Assembly (NCBI GenBank): GCA_026708325.1 | Contig: JAPOVC010000012.1 | Location: 1-64,000 of the forward strand | Length of the DNA stretch: 64,000 bases | Source of the DNA: Anaerolineaceae bacterium | Lineage (GTDB): Bacteria > Chloroflexota > Anaerolineae > Aggregatilineales > Phototrophicaceae | Direction of reading: 5' to 3' | Shown: one piece after another, positions 29,901 to 39,800 of the stretch | How positions within the stretch are numbered: position 1 is the stretch's first letter | How the letters are laid out: each line of letters begins with the position of its first letter | Translations under genes and position numbers: made by a program | The notes under the pieces: model-generated | The model's database searches: none | What the model was told of the DNA's origin: nothing | The model's input: only the letters and a program-made list of their open reading frames with translations

Positions 29901-30252
29901 CATGGGCCAGGCCACCCGAACTGCCGGCCACACGGAAGAGGCGCCGCTCGCCGACGCGGCGTTGGGCGTCGGGGCGGTTGCGTTCGTCCCAGGGGAGCAG
30001 GTAGTCGTTGTGGGCCCAGCCGCTCTGGCCGTCGTGGCGGCGGATGCGGCTCCATTCTTCTCCCTGTTCCAGCAGTTCGACGGCCTCGCGCGGCGTCAGC
30101 CGGGTGATGACCCCGTCGTCGGTGGAGGGGCCTTCGCGCAGGCGCAGGGCGACGTTCGCGACCTCCAGCCACGCAGGTTCGAACTCCTGGGCGTGGACGG
30201 CGGAGGTAAGAAGGAGCAGAAACAGTACGGGCAACAGCAGTCCGTTTCGCAT
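26989..30252 (-). CDS. M10: secreted SH3b-gluzincin-SH3b-ankyrin protein
   Basis: 1,087 aa from ATG 30252. Signal peptide ~1-22 (MRNGLLLPVL...VHA|QE). SH3b-1 carries RRHDGQSGWAHNDYLL. Zinc site HEYGH 241-245 and Glu262 (SLYAEGLAEF), intact, though the usual Trp before the Glu motif is replaced. The peptidase domain is closest to M11 (AGSSGGLAHAELRAVS versus AGSAGGLAHADLRVVS; ILVASGFDPGH), whereas the ankyrin block is nearly that of M5. Spacers of 15 nt before and 16 nt after place it in the operon. Confidence 0.9.
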   Translation of the reverse strand: MRNGLLLPVLFLLLLTSAVHAQEFEPAWLEVANVALRLREGPSTDDGVITRLTPREAVELLEQGEEWSRIRRHDGQSGWAHNDYLLPWDERNRPDAQRRVGERRLFRVAGSSGGLAHAELRAVSDNSYIYAVARRASSFLPDDRALQRLGGLFDERVYRQALDLWGIEDPPHILGDERIPILVASGFDPGHTLGGWYFGRDGLPNESSHAGTGFLGIMLHEANRRSMQSDFANLVMRALAHEYGHLLHHHVGGRNRGSLYAEGLAEFTRVFLQFGQEVPITKVHFPGPTVGRDLGISSAGPCVDYHTGMLFASYIHERFGAETLQRFASHPRMGMHALDDLLAEGDEGMDASDFYADWALANHLLDTRRENGRFGYSLMPDLQTSAALNPIRQLPVGLRDSSYPYTAKYYELPLTPESGSHEQLLLDFRLQAPQPQDAWIQFVQVLPDSIDVRRFRASDYRGRPILAPREPQAERAFLAVSPFIPGEYHHNRPVHYSFSMHEIPPQPDDRAQVTASLRVRNEAQPDAPILGKLRPCSWVQVLQRGDEWSQVLADDGLSGWSHNDYLFHLNAPSAGAPAFNCATLTRAAWNGSLASVQNLLASGADVNDGDAFGRTALHEAAFWGHDRIIDRLLRAGADIHAQDAAGRTPLDDVLRSRDTGSILRLHRARENFHLGDPELQPLVIMGAASGNGEFVELLLDNGHDVNWRDDRGRTALAAAAANGQERVLRTLIDAGADVSLADGNGRTPFMHAAARGNLVTLERIHRAGVDVNHVDREGHSALTLAAANGQTMNVAWLLLSTDVDVHHALPDSGRTALHLAAARGHADVIAMLLLGDADHRRNPQPVDAGARDAEGFTPLQLATAAGHARAATRLNMMETDKLKPKLWYHLGPEIHAAVRSGDLAEIESLIRADAWISATDREGYTPLMRAAQAGNRDVVLRLLLAGADPDERDNWQWDEPAMFFTIRSGDDDLTAMLLLAGSTGRTRGNAALQWSASFGRADVVRLLLDLKTPRRFNVTDRNYPGQTPLHHAVNYWNLEVVELLLDSGADPNARTGPILDRRSVLEVARRGGNRQIIDLLLAAGAEA

Positions 30253-30267
30253 GGCGCTATCCTTCCC

Positions 30268-33200
30268 TCAGGCCTCCGCGCCGGCCTCCAGCAGCAGGTC
30301 GATGATTGCGCGATTGCCCGATTTCCTGGCGTAATGCAACACTGGATTGGAGAAATAGTCGAGGTAGTTCGGGTTGGCGCCCGCGGCAAGCAGGGCTTCC
30401 ACGATGCCGGCGTGTTCCTTCTGTACAGCAAGCACCAGCGGTGTGTCCTTGACATGATTCGGTAGGTTCACATCAAGACCCATGTTGATCAAGAGATGAA
30501 CGATATCCTCCCGACCGAATTCAGAGGCCCACATCAGGGTCGACAGCACCCTGGTGACGTAAAGCCGTCGAACTGGCGGGTCGCCGACGAGAAGCAGCAT
30601 CGCGGTGATATCGTCCTGGCCGTTAGAAGTGGTGTAATACTGCAGGGGCTGATGGCGATCGAGATCGCGCGGAAAAAAAACCCTCGCGCCAGCCAGCAGG
30701 AGACGTAGTACGACATCGCGTTGTCCGGCACGGGCGGCGACCATGGTCGTCGACATACCCTGACTGTCAGCGACAGAGCGAAGTCCGGGCTTCCTGGCGA
30801 GGTATTTTTCAACTTCCTGCAGGTCACCGCTGCGGATTGCCGCGAGGAACGCTGCCCTTTCTTCATCATTCAGTGGAGTTCTGGTTTCGGGACGTTCCAC
30901 CAGCGCCATACGCAGGTAGAGCGCAGACCGATCATGCCCGTTGCCCTCGGCCAGATGCAGGGCGGCAAGCCCGCTTTTGTCCTGCGCATGAATGTCGATT
31001 TCCGTAAGCAGCAGCATGGCAACGACGTCGTCATGACCGGCAGCAGCGGCCAGGTGAAGGGCATTACGGTCACTGTCGGGCAGTGTGTGGTTGACGTCGA
31101 TCTTTTCACCAAGCAGCAGGCCGGCAACAGTCATGGCGTGCCCGTTTGCCGCCGCCAGGGTCAGTGCGCTGTGGCCGTCGCTGTCCAGCGCGTTGACCTT
31201 CACGCCCGCGCTGTGCAGGAGCTGGAGCGTCCCGATGTGTCCCCTGGCGGCTGCCAGCATCAAGGGTGAGCGGCCGCCTGCATCTCTGGTTTCTGCCCGG
31301 GCGCCATTGGCGAGCAAGTGGCGGAGCATTGAAAACTGGCCGTTTGCGGCGGCTGCGCCGAGGGCTGTTCGACCGCTCTCATCCTGCCAGTTGATGTCGT
31401 GTCCTTTCGCCAGGATCAGGTCAAGCAGTGATTTGTTGCCCTGGCCGGCCGCCTCAATCATGAGGGGCAGACTGGCGGGATCGGCGAAGTCGAATCCGGC
31501 CCCGGCGCCTCGCAACAGCCGGATGCTGCGAAGGTCACCCGAATGCAACGCTTCATCAAGCGGGGTTTGACCGGAGACATCCTGAACGTGAACGTCGGCG
31601 CCGGCGCGCAGCAGGCTGTTGAGGACATCAGAATGACCCCACATGGCAGCTTCGTGCAGGGCGCTGCGCCCAAAGGCGTCTGTAGCATTTGGGTTGGCGC
31701 CTGCCGCCAGTGAGCGTTGCACTGCAGACAGGTTTCCGTCATGAGCGGCTCGCACGATCCCGGCGCAGGCGCTGACAGATGCTCCGGCGCCAGGAGCGTC
31801 CAGATGAAAGAGGTAGTCGTTGTGCGACCAGCCGGTGAGACCGCTGTCATCCAGCACCCGGCTCCATTCCTCGTCGCGCTGCAGGACCTGGACGAAACTG
31901 CAGGGGCTCAGTTTGCCGAGCGTATCCCCCTCAAGGTCCGCGGTCCTGCGGACGCGCAGGGTAGTCGTAACCTGCGCATGACCGTCCGACAGTTTCGCTT
32001 GCTCACGCATCGCGAGGGAATAGTTGACCGGACGGGTACGACGGCGCTCACCAGGAGTGAAAGGCGAGACAACGACGAAGATGCGCTCCCGCTGTTCTTC
32101 AAGCCTTGCCAGGATGGGCCGGCCGCGGTAGTCGCTGGCGCGGTAGCGTTGCACGTCAATGCTGTCGGGCAGGACCTGCACCAGTTGCAGCCAGGCATCC
32201 TGGGGTTCCGGCACTCCGAGACGGAAGTCCAGCAACAACCTGTCCGCAACACTCTCTTCCTGCGACAGCGGCAGCTCATAGTATTTGGCGGTGTAGGGCG
32301 ACGCTACGTCCCGCAACCCAGTCGGCAAACTACGGACTGGATTGTGCGGCAAAGGCGGGGCTTCACTGCGGAGAAAGGCTGATGTGTAGCCATAGCGGCC
32401 ACCCTGGCGCTGCTCATCAAGCAGGTAATTGGCGATCACCCAGTCAGCAAAGATGTCGTCAGCCCGCGTTTCTTCATCGCGTTCATCCAGCAGGGCGTCG
32501 AGAGCAGCCAGACCTTGCTGTGGACGCGAGGCGAAGTCGCGCAGGGTTTCCGCACCGAAGCGTTCGAACAAATAGGTCATGAAGAGAGAGCTTGCGTCGT
32601 AGGATGGGCTGGTCAGAAGATTGAGCTGGGTGTCCGGCACGGTGAAGACAGTTAAATGGTACTGGACCGGTTCATCCCTTTGCAGTTCAGGTTTAAGGTA
32701 GGCCGCCGTAAATGTAGCCAGACCTTCACTGACCCAGGCAACACCGTTGCCGGCGCCCACGTGATGATGAATCAGATGCCCAAATTCATGCGCGACGATG
32801 CCGCTGAACAAGACCGTAAAGAACTTTTCCAGAAACTGTTCCTGATCCCTGTGCACAACCAGGCCAATGAAACCCGTGCCCGATCCGGCTTCGCCTGGCA
32901 TGCCGTCGCGCCTGGAATACCAGCCACCGAGCCTGTGTCCCGGGTCGAAGCCGGAAGCGATGAGGATGGGGATCCGCTCGTCACCGCCGATGTGGGGCGG
33001 GTCCGGGACGCTCCAGAGCTCAAGCGCCTGTTGGTAAATTCGCTCGTCGAAGAAATTTCCCAGCCGTAGCAGGGCCTTGTCACCTGGTAGCGGGTCCCCG
33101 CTACGGCGGGCAACAGTGTAGATGTAACTGTGTTCGCTGACTACGCGCAGGTCGGCATGGGCCAGACCTCCCGCACTGCCGGCCACGCGGAACAGACGCC

Positions 33201-33507
33201 GCTCGCCGACGCGGCGGGGGGCGTAGGGGCGGTTGCGCTCGTCCCAGGGGAGCAGGTAGTCGTTGTGGGCCCAGCCGGCTGTGCCGTCCTGGCGGCGGAT
33301 GTGGCTCCACTGCTCGCCGCGCTCAAGTAACTGGACGGCCTCGCGCGGCGTCAGTCGGGTGATGACCTCGTCGTCCGCGGAGGGGCCTTCGCGCAGGCGC
33401 AGGGCGACGTTCGCGACCTCCAGCCATGCAGGCTCGAGCTCCTGGGCCTGGACGGACGTGGTGAGGAGGAGCAGGACCAGCACGGGCAACAGCAGTCCGC
33501 TTCGCAT
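30268..33507 (-). CDS. M11: secreted SH3b-gluzincin-SH3b-ankyrin protein
   Basis: 1,079 aa from ATG 33507. Signal peptide ~1-22 (MRSGLLLPVL...VQA|QE). Zinc site HEFGH 240-244 with Glu261 (AWVSEGLATF), intact. The peptidase domain pairs with M10. Its ankyrin block is the most divergent of the standard members: the usual DEPAxFFTIR repeat reads RHQPLQYYTTSNGQDDITAM, and a KARKPG-like stretch (YLARKPGLRSV) appears in repeat ~11. GC content dips in parts of the ankyrin region compared with neighbours. It sits in the operon between M12 (16-nt spacer) and M10 (15-nt spacer). Confidence 0.9.
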   Translation of the reverse strand: MRSGLLLPVLVLLLLTTSVQAQELEPAWLEVANVALRLREGPSADDEVITRLTPREAVQLLERGEQWSHIRRQDGTAGWAHNDYLLPWDERNRPYAPRRVGERRLFRVAGSAGGLAHADLRVVSEHSYIYTVARRSGDPLPGDKALLRLGNFFDERIYQQALELWSVPDPPHIGGDERIPILIASGFDPGHRLGGWYSRRDGMPGEAGSGTGFIGLVVHRDQEQFLEKFFTVLFSGIVAHEFGHLIHHHVGAGNGVAWVSEGLATFTAAYLKPELQRDEPVQYHLTVFTVPDTQLNLLTSPSYDASSLFMTYLFERFGAETLRDFASRPQQGLAALDALLDERDEETRADDIFADWVIANYLLDEQRQGGRYGYTSAFLRSEAPPLPHNPVRSLPTGLRDVASPYTAKYYELPLSQEESVADRLLLDFRLGVPEPQDAWLQLVQVLPDSIDVQRYRASDYRGRPILARLEEQRERIFVVVSPFTPGERRRTRPVNYSLAMREQAKLSDGHAQVTTTLRVRRTADLEGDTLGKLSPCSFVQVLQRDEEWSRVLDDSGLTGWSHNDYLFHLDAPGAGASVSACAGIVRAAHDGNLSAVQRSLAAGANPNATDAFGRSALHEAAMWGHSDVLNSLLRAGADVHVQDVSGQTPLDEALHSGDLRSIRLLRGAGAGFDFADPASLPLMIEAAGQGNKSLLDLILAKGHDINWQDESGRTALGAAAANGQFSMLRHLLANGARAETRDAGGRSPLMLAAARGHIGTLQLLHSAGVKVNALDSDGHSALTLAAANGHAMTVAGLLLGEKIDVNHTLPDSDRNALHLAAAAGHDDVVAMLLLTEIDIHAQDKSGLAALHLAEGNGHDRSALYLRMALVERPETRTPLNDEERAAFLAAIRSGDLQEVEKYLARKPGLRSVADSQGMSTTMVAARAGQRDVVLRLLLAGARVFFPRDLDRHQPLQYYTTSNGQDDITAMLLLVGDPPVRRLYVTRVLSTLMWASEFGREDIVHLLINMGLDVNLPNHVKDTPLVLAVQKEHAGIVEALLAAGANPNYLDYFSNPVLHYARKSGNRAIIDLLLEAGAEA

Positions 33508-33523
33508 GGCGCTACCCATACCC

Positions 33524-36500
33524 TCAGGCCTCCGCGCCGGCGGCGAGCAGCATGTCGATGATCTCGCGGTTGCCCCGGCGTCTGGCGGCGTCCAGCACGG
33601 AACGGATTGACCCGGAATAAAAGGCGCGGATATACGGATAAGGGCGGACATTTGGGTCGGCGCCGGCAGCCAGCAAGGTTCTCACTATGTCCGGATGATT
33701 TCTCCATACCGCGGGGAAAAGCGCTGTCCAGCCGGAGCGGAAGCGATAGTTCACGCGAATCTGACGCGGGCCATGCAGGCCCAGCAAGAGGTGGACGAGA
33801 TCTGCGCGGCCATACCTGGCGGCCCAGTACAGCGCCACATGATTGTCCGGCACAAGACTCCGGCCCGCGCCGGGCCAGGCATCGGCGAGGAGCAGCATCG
33901 CCGTAAGGTCGTCGTAGCCTTCACGGATAGTGAAGAAGAGCGCAGGCTCATCCCTCCCGGTGTTAAAGCGGACATCAGGGTGCGCCCCTGCGAGCAGCAG
34001 GCGCAGCACGACGTCCCGGTGACCGGCCCTGGCGGCCTGCATCAGCGCTGTCCATCCCTCTTCATCGTGGGAAATCAGCAGCAGCTGCGCGCCGGCTGCC
34101 AGGAAACGTTCCACTTCAGCCAGATCGCCCCTTTGGGCAGCGGCAAGAAATGCATCCCGCTCCCGCGGGGAGAGTTTCGAAAAGGGGACCGGTGTCCAGG
34201 AGGCGGGCAGGCGCAGGTAATCCGCAGCCTGGTCATGACCGGCGGCCCCGGCCAGCTGCAGGGCGCTGTGCCCCCCTGTGTCCTGCGCTGAAGGGTCCAG
34301 ACCTGCGAGCCGAAGCATGGCGATGATATCCGCGTGCCCGTCGGCGGCGGCCAGGTGCAGGGCGTTGCGCCCACTGTCCGACAGGCTGTGGTGAACGTCG
34401 ACCTCTTCGCTGAGGAGCAAACGGGCGACGCTCATGCTGTGCCCCCTGGCGGCGGCCAGGGTGAGGGCGTTGTGCCCCTGCAGGTCCTGAATGTTGACTT
34501 TAGCGCCGGCGTCGAGCAAGGGTCCGAGCACCTCAAGCCTGCCGCCGGCCGCAGCCAGCATGAGCGGCGTACGTCCGGCCCTGTCAGCCAGTTGCGGGTC
34601 GGCGCCGGCTTCAATCAGTCGCCTGAGCGTCGTTGTGCGGCCATTGTCGGCGGCGGCGGCCAGCGCCGTCCTGCCGGCATCGTCGCGCCAGTTGATGTCG
34701 TGACCCGCGCTCAGGAACAGTTCCAGGGCTTCGTGGTTGCCTGCAGCAGCGGCATCGATCATCAATGGCCGAAACACTGGATCACCGACATCGACAGCGG
34801 GATCGGCCCGGTGCAAGAGCAGGAAGCTGTCGGCATCTCGTGAAAGGACCACGTCGTCGAGCGCGCTGCGACCGCCGAGGTCCTGCAGGTGGATGTCGGC
34901 GCCGGCCCGCAGCAGGCTGGCAATGACCCGCTCATGCCCCCAAAATGCGGCCTCGTGCAGGGCGCTGCGACCCCAGGCGTCCTGGCCGTTCACGTCGGCG
35001 CCGGAAGCCAACAGGTATCGGACGGTCGCCAGATTGCCATCGTGGGCTGCCCGCATGAGTGCTGTGCAGGGGTTGGCCCGGCCACCAGGAGCGGGCGCGG
35101 CGCCATGAAAGAGGTAATCGTTGTGGGACCAGCCGGGCTGGTCGCCATCTCCCAACACCAGGCTCCACTCTTCGTCGCGTTGCAACACCTTTACGTAAGT
35201 GCAGCGTTGCAATTTGCCGATGATGTTATCGGCGATTTCCGCTTCGCTGCGTTGGTTCAGAATGGCGGTGACCTGCGCCTTGTTGTCTGGCAGGGACGAC
35301 AGGCTGCGCATGGCGAGGGAATAGTGGGCCGGCCGGGTGTGGCGGCGGCGCCCGGGCGTGAAGGGTGAGACGGCGACAAAAACGCGCTCCGTTCCTTCCC
35401 TGAGAGAAGCGAGGACGGGCTGGTTGCGGTAATCACTGGCGCGGTAGCGCTGCACGTCGATGCTGTCGGGGAGGACCTGGACAAACTGGAGCCAGGCATC
35501 TTGCGGAAAGGGTGCGGCCAGACGGAAATCCAGCAGCAGGCGATCTGTCGCGGAGACCGCCCGCCACAGGGGCAACTCGTAATACCTGGCGGCGTAGGGT
35601 GGTGCCGCGTCGCGGATACCAGCCGGCAGTTTCTGTATCCGGTGTGAAGGGGCCGGAAGCGCCCGTTGGGCCCCGGCCTGCAGGCTCCCGTAGCCGAAAC
35701 GGCCATCAGCGCGCCGCCCGTCGTTCAGATGATTGGCCAGCACCCAGTCCGCGAAGAAGGCATCGGCGTCCGTGACACCGTCGCGATCGGCCAGCAGGTC
35801 GTCCAGGGCGGCCAGGCCCTGTTGCCGGTGGGCGGCGAAATCACGCCACGTTTCAATGCCGAGGCGTTCGTACAGGTAGGTGATGAACAAATGGCCGGGA
35901 TAGTCCGAATCGCCCGCATTCAACTGCGTCAGGGCCTGGGCCCTCGTCCCGATCGCCGGGGCATCCCGTTCTCCATAAAGACCGTGTTGGCTGGCCAGAA
36001 ATTGCGCCGTGAAGGTGGCGAGGCCTTCCTGGACCCAGGTCGCGCGGTTGTGGCCGCCCACGTAATCATGGAGCAAATGTCCGAATTGATGGGCCAGGAG
36101 GAGGAAATCCGCCGGCAGGGACAACATGGCGACATTCGGCAGTTCGTCCTGCCGCAGCCGGATGCCGAGATAGCCGCTGCCTGCGGGAACTTGTTCGCGG
36201 GGCAAACCGTAGCGACCCGAGTACCAGCCGGGCGGGTTTTCGTCAGCGTCGAAGCCCGCGGCGAGCAGGATGACGATGCGTTCCTCGCCGCCGGTGTCGG
36301 GCGGATCATCCACGCCCCATAGGTCGAGGGCCTGTTGATAAATCCTTGTGTCAAAGTCTCTGCCGAAGTCCTGCAAGGCCTCTTCCGCGGGCAGCTCGCT
36401 GTCCGCGCGGCGGGCCAGGGTATAGACGTAGCTGTGGTCGCTGACCGCGCGCAGTTCACCATGGCGCAGCTGCCCGAACACCCGGAACAGACGCTGCTCG

Positions 36501-36802
36501 CCGACGCGGCGGCGGGAGTCGGGGCGGTTGCGTTCGTCCCAGGGGAGCAGGTAGTCGTTGTGGGCCCAGCCGCTCTGGCCGTCCTGGCGGCGGATGTGGC
36601 TCCATTGCTCGCCGCGCTGCAGCAACTGGACGGCCTCGCGGGGCGTCAACTGTGTGATGATGTCGTCGTCCGTGGAAGGGCCTTCGCGCAGGCGCAGGGC
36701 GACGTTCGCGACCTCCAGCCATGCAGGTTCGAGTTCCTGGGCCTGGACGGCGGAGGTGACGAGGAGCAGGAGCAGTACGGGCAACAGCAGTCCGCTTCGC
36801 AT
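33524..36802 (-). CDS. M12: secreted SH3b-gluzincin-like-SH3b-ankyrin protein with Glu-to-Gln catalytic change
   Basis: 1,092 aa from ATG 36802; the stop of M13 lies 16 nt upstream and GAGGGTATGGG serves as ribosome site. Signal peptide ~1-22. The zinc motif reads HQFGH (238-242): both zinc-binding His and the downstream Glu259 (TWVQEGLATF) are kept but the general-base Glu is Gln. In zinc peptidases this substitution normally keeps metal and substrate binding but abolishes cleavage, so this member may bind without cutting. The domain has an odd linker (PADFLLLAHQF). The ankyrin block pairs with M7 (LSPRERDAFL, GDLAEVERFLAAGAQ). Confidence 0.9.
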   Translation of the reverse strand: MRSGLLLPVLLLLLVTSAVQAQELEPAWLEVANVALRLREGPSTDDDIITQLTPREAVQLLQRGEQWSHIRRQDGQSGWAHNDYLLPWDERNRPDSRRRVGEQRLFRVFGQLRHGELRAVSDHSYVYTLARRADSELPAEEALQDFGRDFDTRIYQQALDLWGVDDPPDTGGEERIVILLAAGFDADENPPGWYSGRYGLPREQVPAGSGYLGIRLRQDELPNVAMLSLPADFLLLAHQFGHLLHDYVGGHNRATWVQEGLATFTAQFLASQHGLYGERDAPAIGTRAQALTQLNAGDSDYPGHLFITYLYERLGIETWRDFAAHRQQGLAALDDLLADRDGVTDADAFFADWVLANHLNDGRRADGRFGYGSLQAGAQRALPAPSHRIQKLPAGIRDAAPPYAARYYELPLWRAVSATDRLLLDFRLAAPFPQDAWLQFVQVLPDSIDVQRYRASDYRNQPVLASLREGTERVFVAVSPFTPGRRRHTRPAHYSLAMRSLSSLPDNKAQVTAILNQRSEAEIADNIIGKLQRCTYVKVLQRDEEWSLVLGDGDQPGWSHNDYLFHGAAPAPGGRANPCTALMRAAHDGNLATVRYLLASGADVNGQDAWGRSALHEAAFWGHERVIASLLRAGADIHLQDLGGRSALDDVVLSRDADSFLLLHRADPAVDVGDPVFRPLMIDAAAAGNHEALELFLSAGHDINWRDDAGRTALAAAADNGRTTTLRRLIEAGADPQLADRAGRTPLMLAAAGGRLEVLGPLLDAGAKVNIQDLQGHNALTLAAARGHSMSVARLLLSEEVDVHHSLSDSGRNALHLAAADGHADIIAMLRLAGLDPSAQDTGGHSALQLAGAAGHDQAADYLRLPASWTPVPFSKLSPRERDAFLAAAQRGDLAEVERFLAAGAQLLLISHDEEGWTALMQAARAGHRDVVLRLLLAGAHPDVRFNTGRDEPALFFTIREGYDDLTAMLLLADAWPGAGRSLVPDNHVALYWAARYGRADLVHLLLGLHGPRQIRVNYRFRSGWTALFPAVWRNHPDIVRTLLAAGADPNVRPYPYIRAFYSGSIRSVLDAARRRGNREIIDMLLAAGAEA

Positions 36803-36818
36803 GGCGCTACCCATACCC

Positions 36819-39800
36819 TCAGGCATCCGCGACGGCGGCGAGCAGCGAATTGCGCATTTCCTGATTGCAGGACCTGCCGCAGAAATCCAGTATGGATGCA
36901 ATATTGCGATGGGTGGGCAGAAGGGTCGGATCGGCGCCGGCGGCCAGCAAGGTCCTGACGACCGCTGTGTGCCCGTTGCTCACCGCGTATATCAGGGGTG
37001 TCCGGCCAAAAGTGCCGCGCTCGTTGACGTTGCGCTGGCGGTTGCCACGCAGGCCAAGCAGCAGATGTACGATATCTTCCCGACCGTAGTCTGCAGCCCA
37101 GGTCAGTGCCGAACTCTCATTGGTGGAAAACACTATATTCGGGCTGTCGCCAGGAAAGGCGCCGGCGAGCAGCAACATGGCGCTGATGACGTCATGGCCA
37201 CTGCGGATGGTGAAAAACAGCGCTGGTTCGTCCCGATTCATGTTTCCCCTTTGGTCCGGGTGTGCGCCCGCCAGCAGCAGGAGCAGCACCACATCGGGAT
37301 GACCCCCGCGGGCGGCCAGCATGAGAGGCGTGAGCCCTTCACTGTTGTGAGCCTTGAAAGGTGTCGCGTCGTTGATGAGACGGTCGACTTCCTCCAGGTT
37401 ACCGTGGCTGGCTGCCGCGAATGTGGCCGGCAACAGCGACCAGTCAGGGCGCGGATGCACCGGCCTCGCTTCTTCCGCTTCCACCATGTTCAGGAAACGT
37501 GCGGCCCGGTCGTGACCGGCGGCCCTGGCCAGGTGCAGGGGCGTGAACCCGTCCCGGTCCGGCGCGGCGGGATCGGCGCCGCGCAACAAAAGCATGGCGA
37601 CGACAGCTTCATGGCCGTTGGCGGCAGCCAGGTGCAGGGCGCTACGCTCGTTGTCAGGCTGCGCATCATGGACCCAGGCATCCGCAATCAGCAAAAGCCA
37701 GGCGACGGCCAGGGCATGGCCGTTGGCAGCGGCGAGCATCAGGGCGGTGTGTCTGTCCAGACCGATGTCGTTAATCCTCGCACCCGCCTTGTGAAGTATC
37801 GCGAGGGCGCCGACCTTGCCGCTGGCCGCAGCCCGCATCAACGGAGTGTGACCGCTTTTATCCGGCAGGGAGTGATCGGCACCGGCTGCCAGCAATTGTC
37901 TGAGCGCCTCCTCGCGACCGTTTTCGGCAGCGGCGGCCAGGGCCGTTCTGCCGCTGGCGTCGCGCCAGTTGACGTCGTGATTGCTTGCAAGGATTTTCCC
38001 CAGCAAGTCGTTGTTGCCGGTAGCGGCCGCGTCAATCAGGAGCGGCCGGATGGCCGGATCGGAGAGATCGAGGCCTTCACGGGCCCTGACCAGTTGCGCG
38101 ATGCTGTTGGCATCGCCTGAATAAAGGGCCTCGTCCAGAGGAGTGCGGCCTGCGTTGTCCTGCACACCGGCATCGGCGCCGGCGCGCAGCAGGCTGGCAA
38201 TGACGCGCTCATGCCCCCAAAAGGCGGCTTCGTGCAGGGCCGTGCGGCCGTATACGTCCCTGCTGTTCACCGGCACGCCTCCGGCCAACAGACTTTGCAC
38301 CTCCGACACATTCCCGCTGTGAGCGGCTCGCGGAAGGGTGGCGCAAGGGTCTCCAGACCTTTCGGGAGCCGGCGAGTCGGGGTGGTACAGGAAGTCGTTG
38401 TGTGACCAGCCGATGAGGCCGTCGTCGTTCCGGACCTGGCTCCAGTGTGCCTCGCGCTGCAACACCTGGACGAAACTGCAAGGCCGCAACCTGCCGAGGA
38501 TGTTGTCGCCGATCTCCGGAGTTCTGCGGAGATTAAGGACAGCGGTCACCCGGGCCCCGGCATCCGCTGTCGTCGGCAGCGCACGCAGGGCGAGGGTAAA
38601 GCGGACCGGCTGTGTCCGCAGCCGCGCGCCGGGCGTGAAGGGCGAAATGGCCAGCACCCTGCGTTCGGACGCTTCCGACAGGGTTGCCACGGCGGGTCGG
38701 TCGCGGTATTCGCTGGCGCGGAAGCGCTGCACAACGATCCGTTCTGGCAGGACCTCTACCATTTGCAACCAGGCGTCCTGTGGTGCCGATGCTCTCAAAC
38801 GCAGGTCGAGCAGCAGCCTGTCGACATTCTCGCCACCCGCAGACGGAGGCAGTTCGTAATAAATTGCCGAATAGGGCCGTGCCTCACTCAGGAAGCCGGC
38901 CGGCAACTGTCGGATCGGGCTGGAAATTGCCGGAAGGGAAAGTTCGGATCCGGGCAGCAACTGATAGCCAAATTGTCCGCCCTGCCGTTGTGAATCGAAC
39001 AGGATGTTGGTCAGCACCCAGTCGGCGAAGAAGGTGTCGGCATCCAGCCCGTCTTCATGACTGGCCAGCACGGCATCCAGGGCGTCCAGGCCCTCTTCGG
39101 GGTGCGTGGCGAATTCACGCAGGGTTTCACGCCCAAGGCGCTCCTGGATGTAAAGCATGAAAAGCATACTCATGAAATGGTTGGGATTGTGGCGCAGGTT
39201 CAACTGGATATTTTTCGCAGGGAAGGAGCCTGTCAACTGCGTTGGATCCAGCACCTGAACACGCTCAAGGATCGTTTGCCACAAGGTAGCCAGGCCATCA
39301 TCGACCCAGGACACCCCGTTTCCGCCTGTCTGGTGATGGAGCATGTGCAGGAATTCATGGGCCAGCGTGGAGAGAATGATTGACGGGCTGGCAGAAAAAC
39401 CCACCGGCACTCCGTATCCGGCCAGACTGATGCCGATAAATCCTGTGCCACGGTAACTGGCCTCCTGCGGCATGTCATTGCGTCCTGCGTACCAGCCCCG
39501 TGTTTGTACGCCGGGGTTGTAGCCAGCCACGACCAGGATCACGATTCGCTCGTCACCGTCGATGTCGGGCGGATCCTCGACACCCCAGAAATCCAGAGTT
39601 TGCTGGTAAATTCGCTCGTCGAAGAGATTGGCCGAGCGCTGCAGCGCGCGGTCTTCCGGCAAGACATCGCTTCCACGGCGGGCATGGGTGTAGAAGTACA
39701 CATGGTCGCTGATGGCGCGCAATTCAGCATTGAGTGTGATCCGCCTGCTATTCACTGCATCGTAAATCCGAAACACGCGCTGCTCGCCAATGCGGCGGGC

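Noticed and set aside
27274-30465. A 1,063-codon plus-strand open frame (and similar ones at 1033-3273, 10427-12127, 23787-25286)
   Set aside because: They are antisense to the M genes, have Gly/Gln/His-biased composition, and result from high GC and the codon phase of the real genes.
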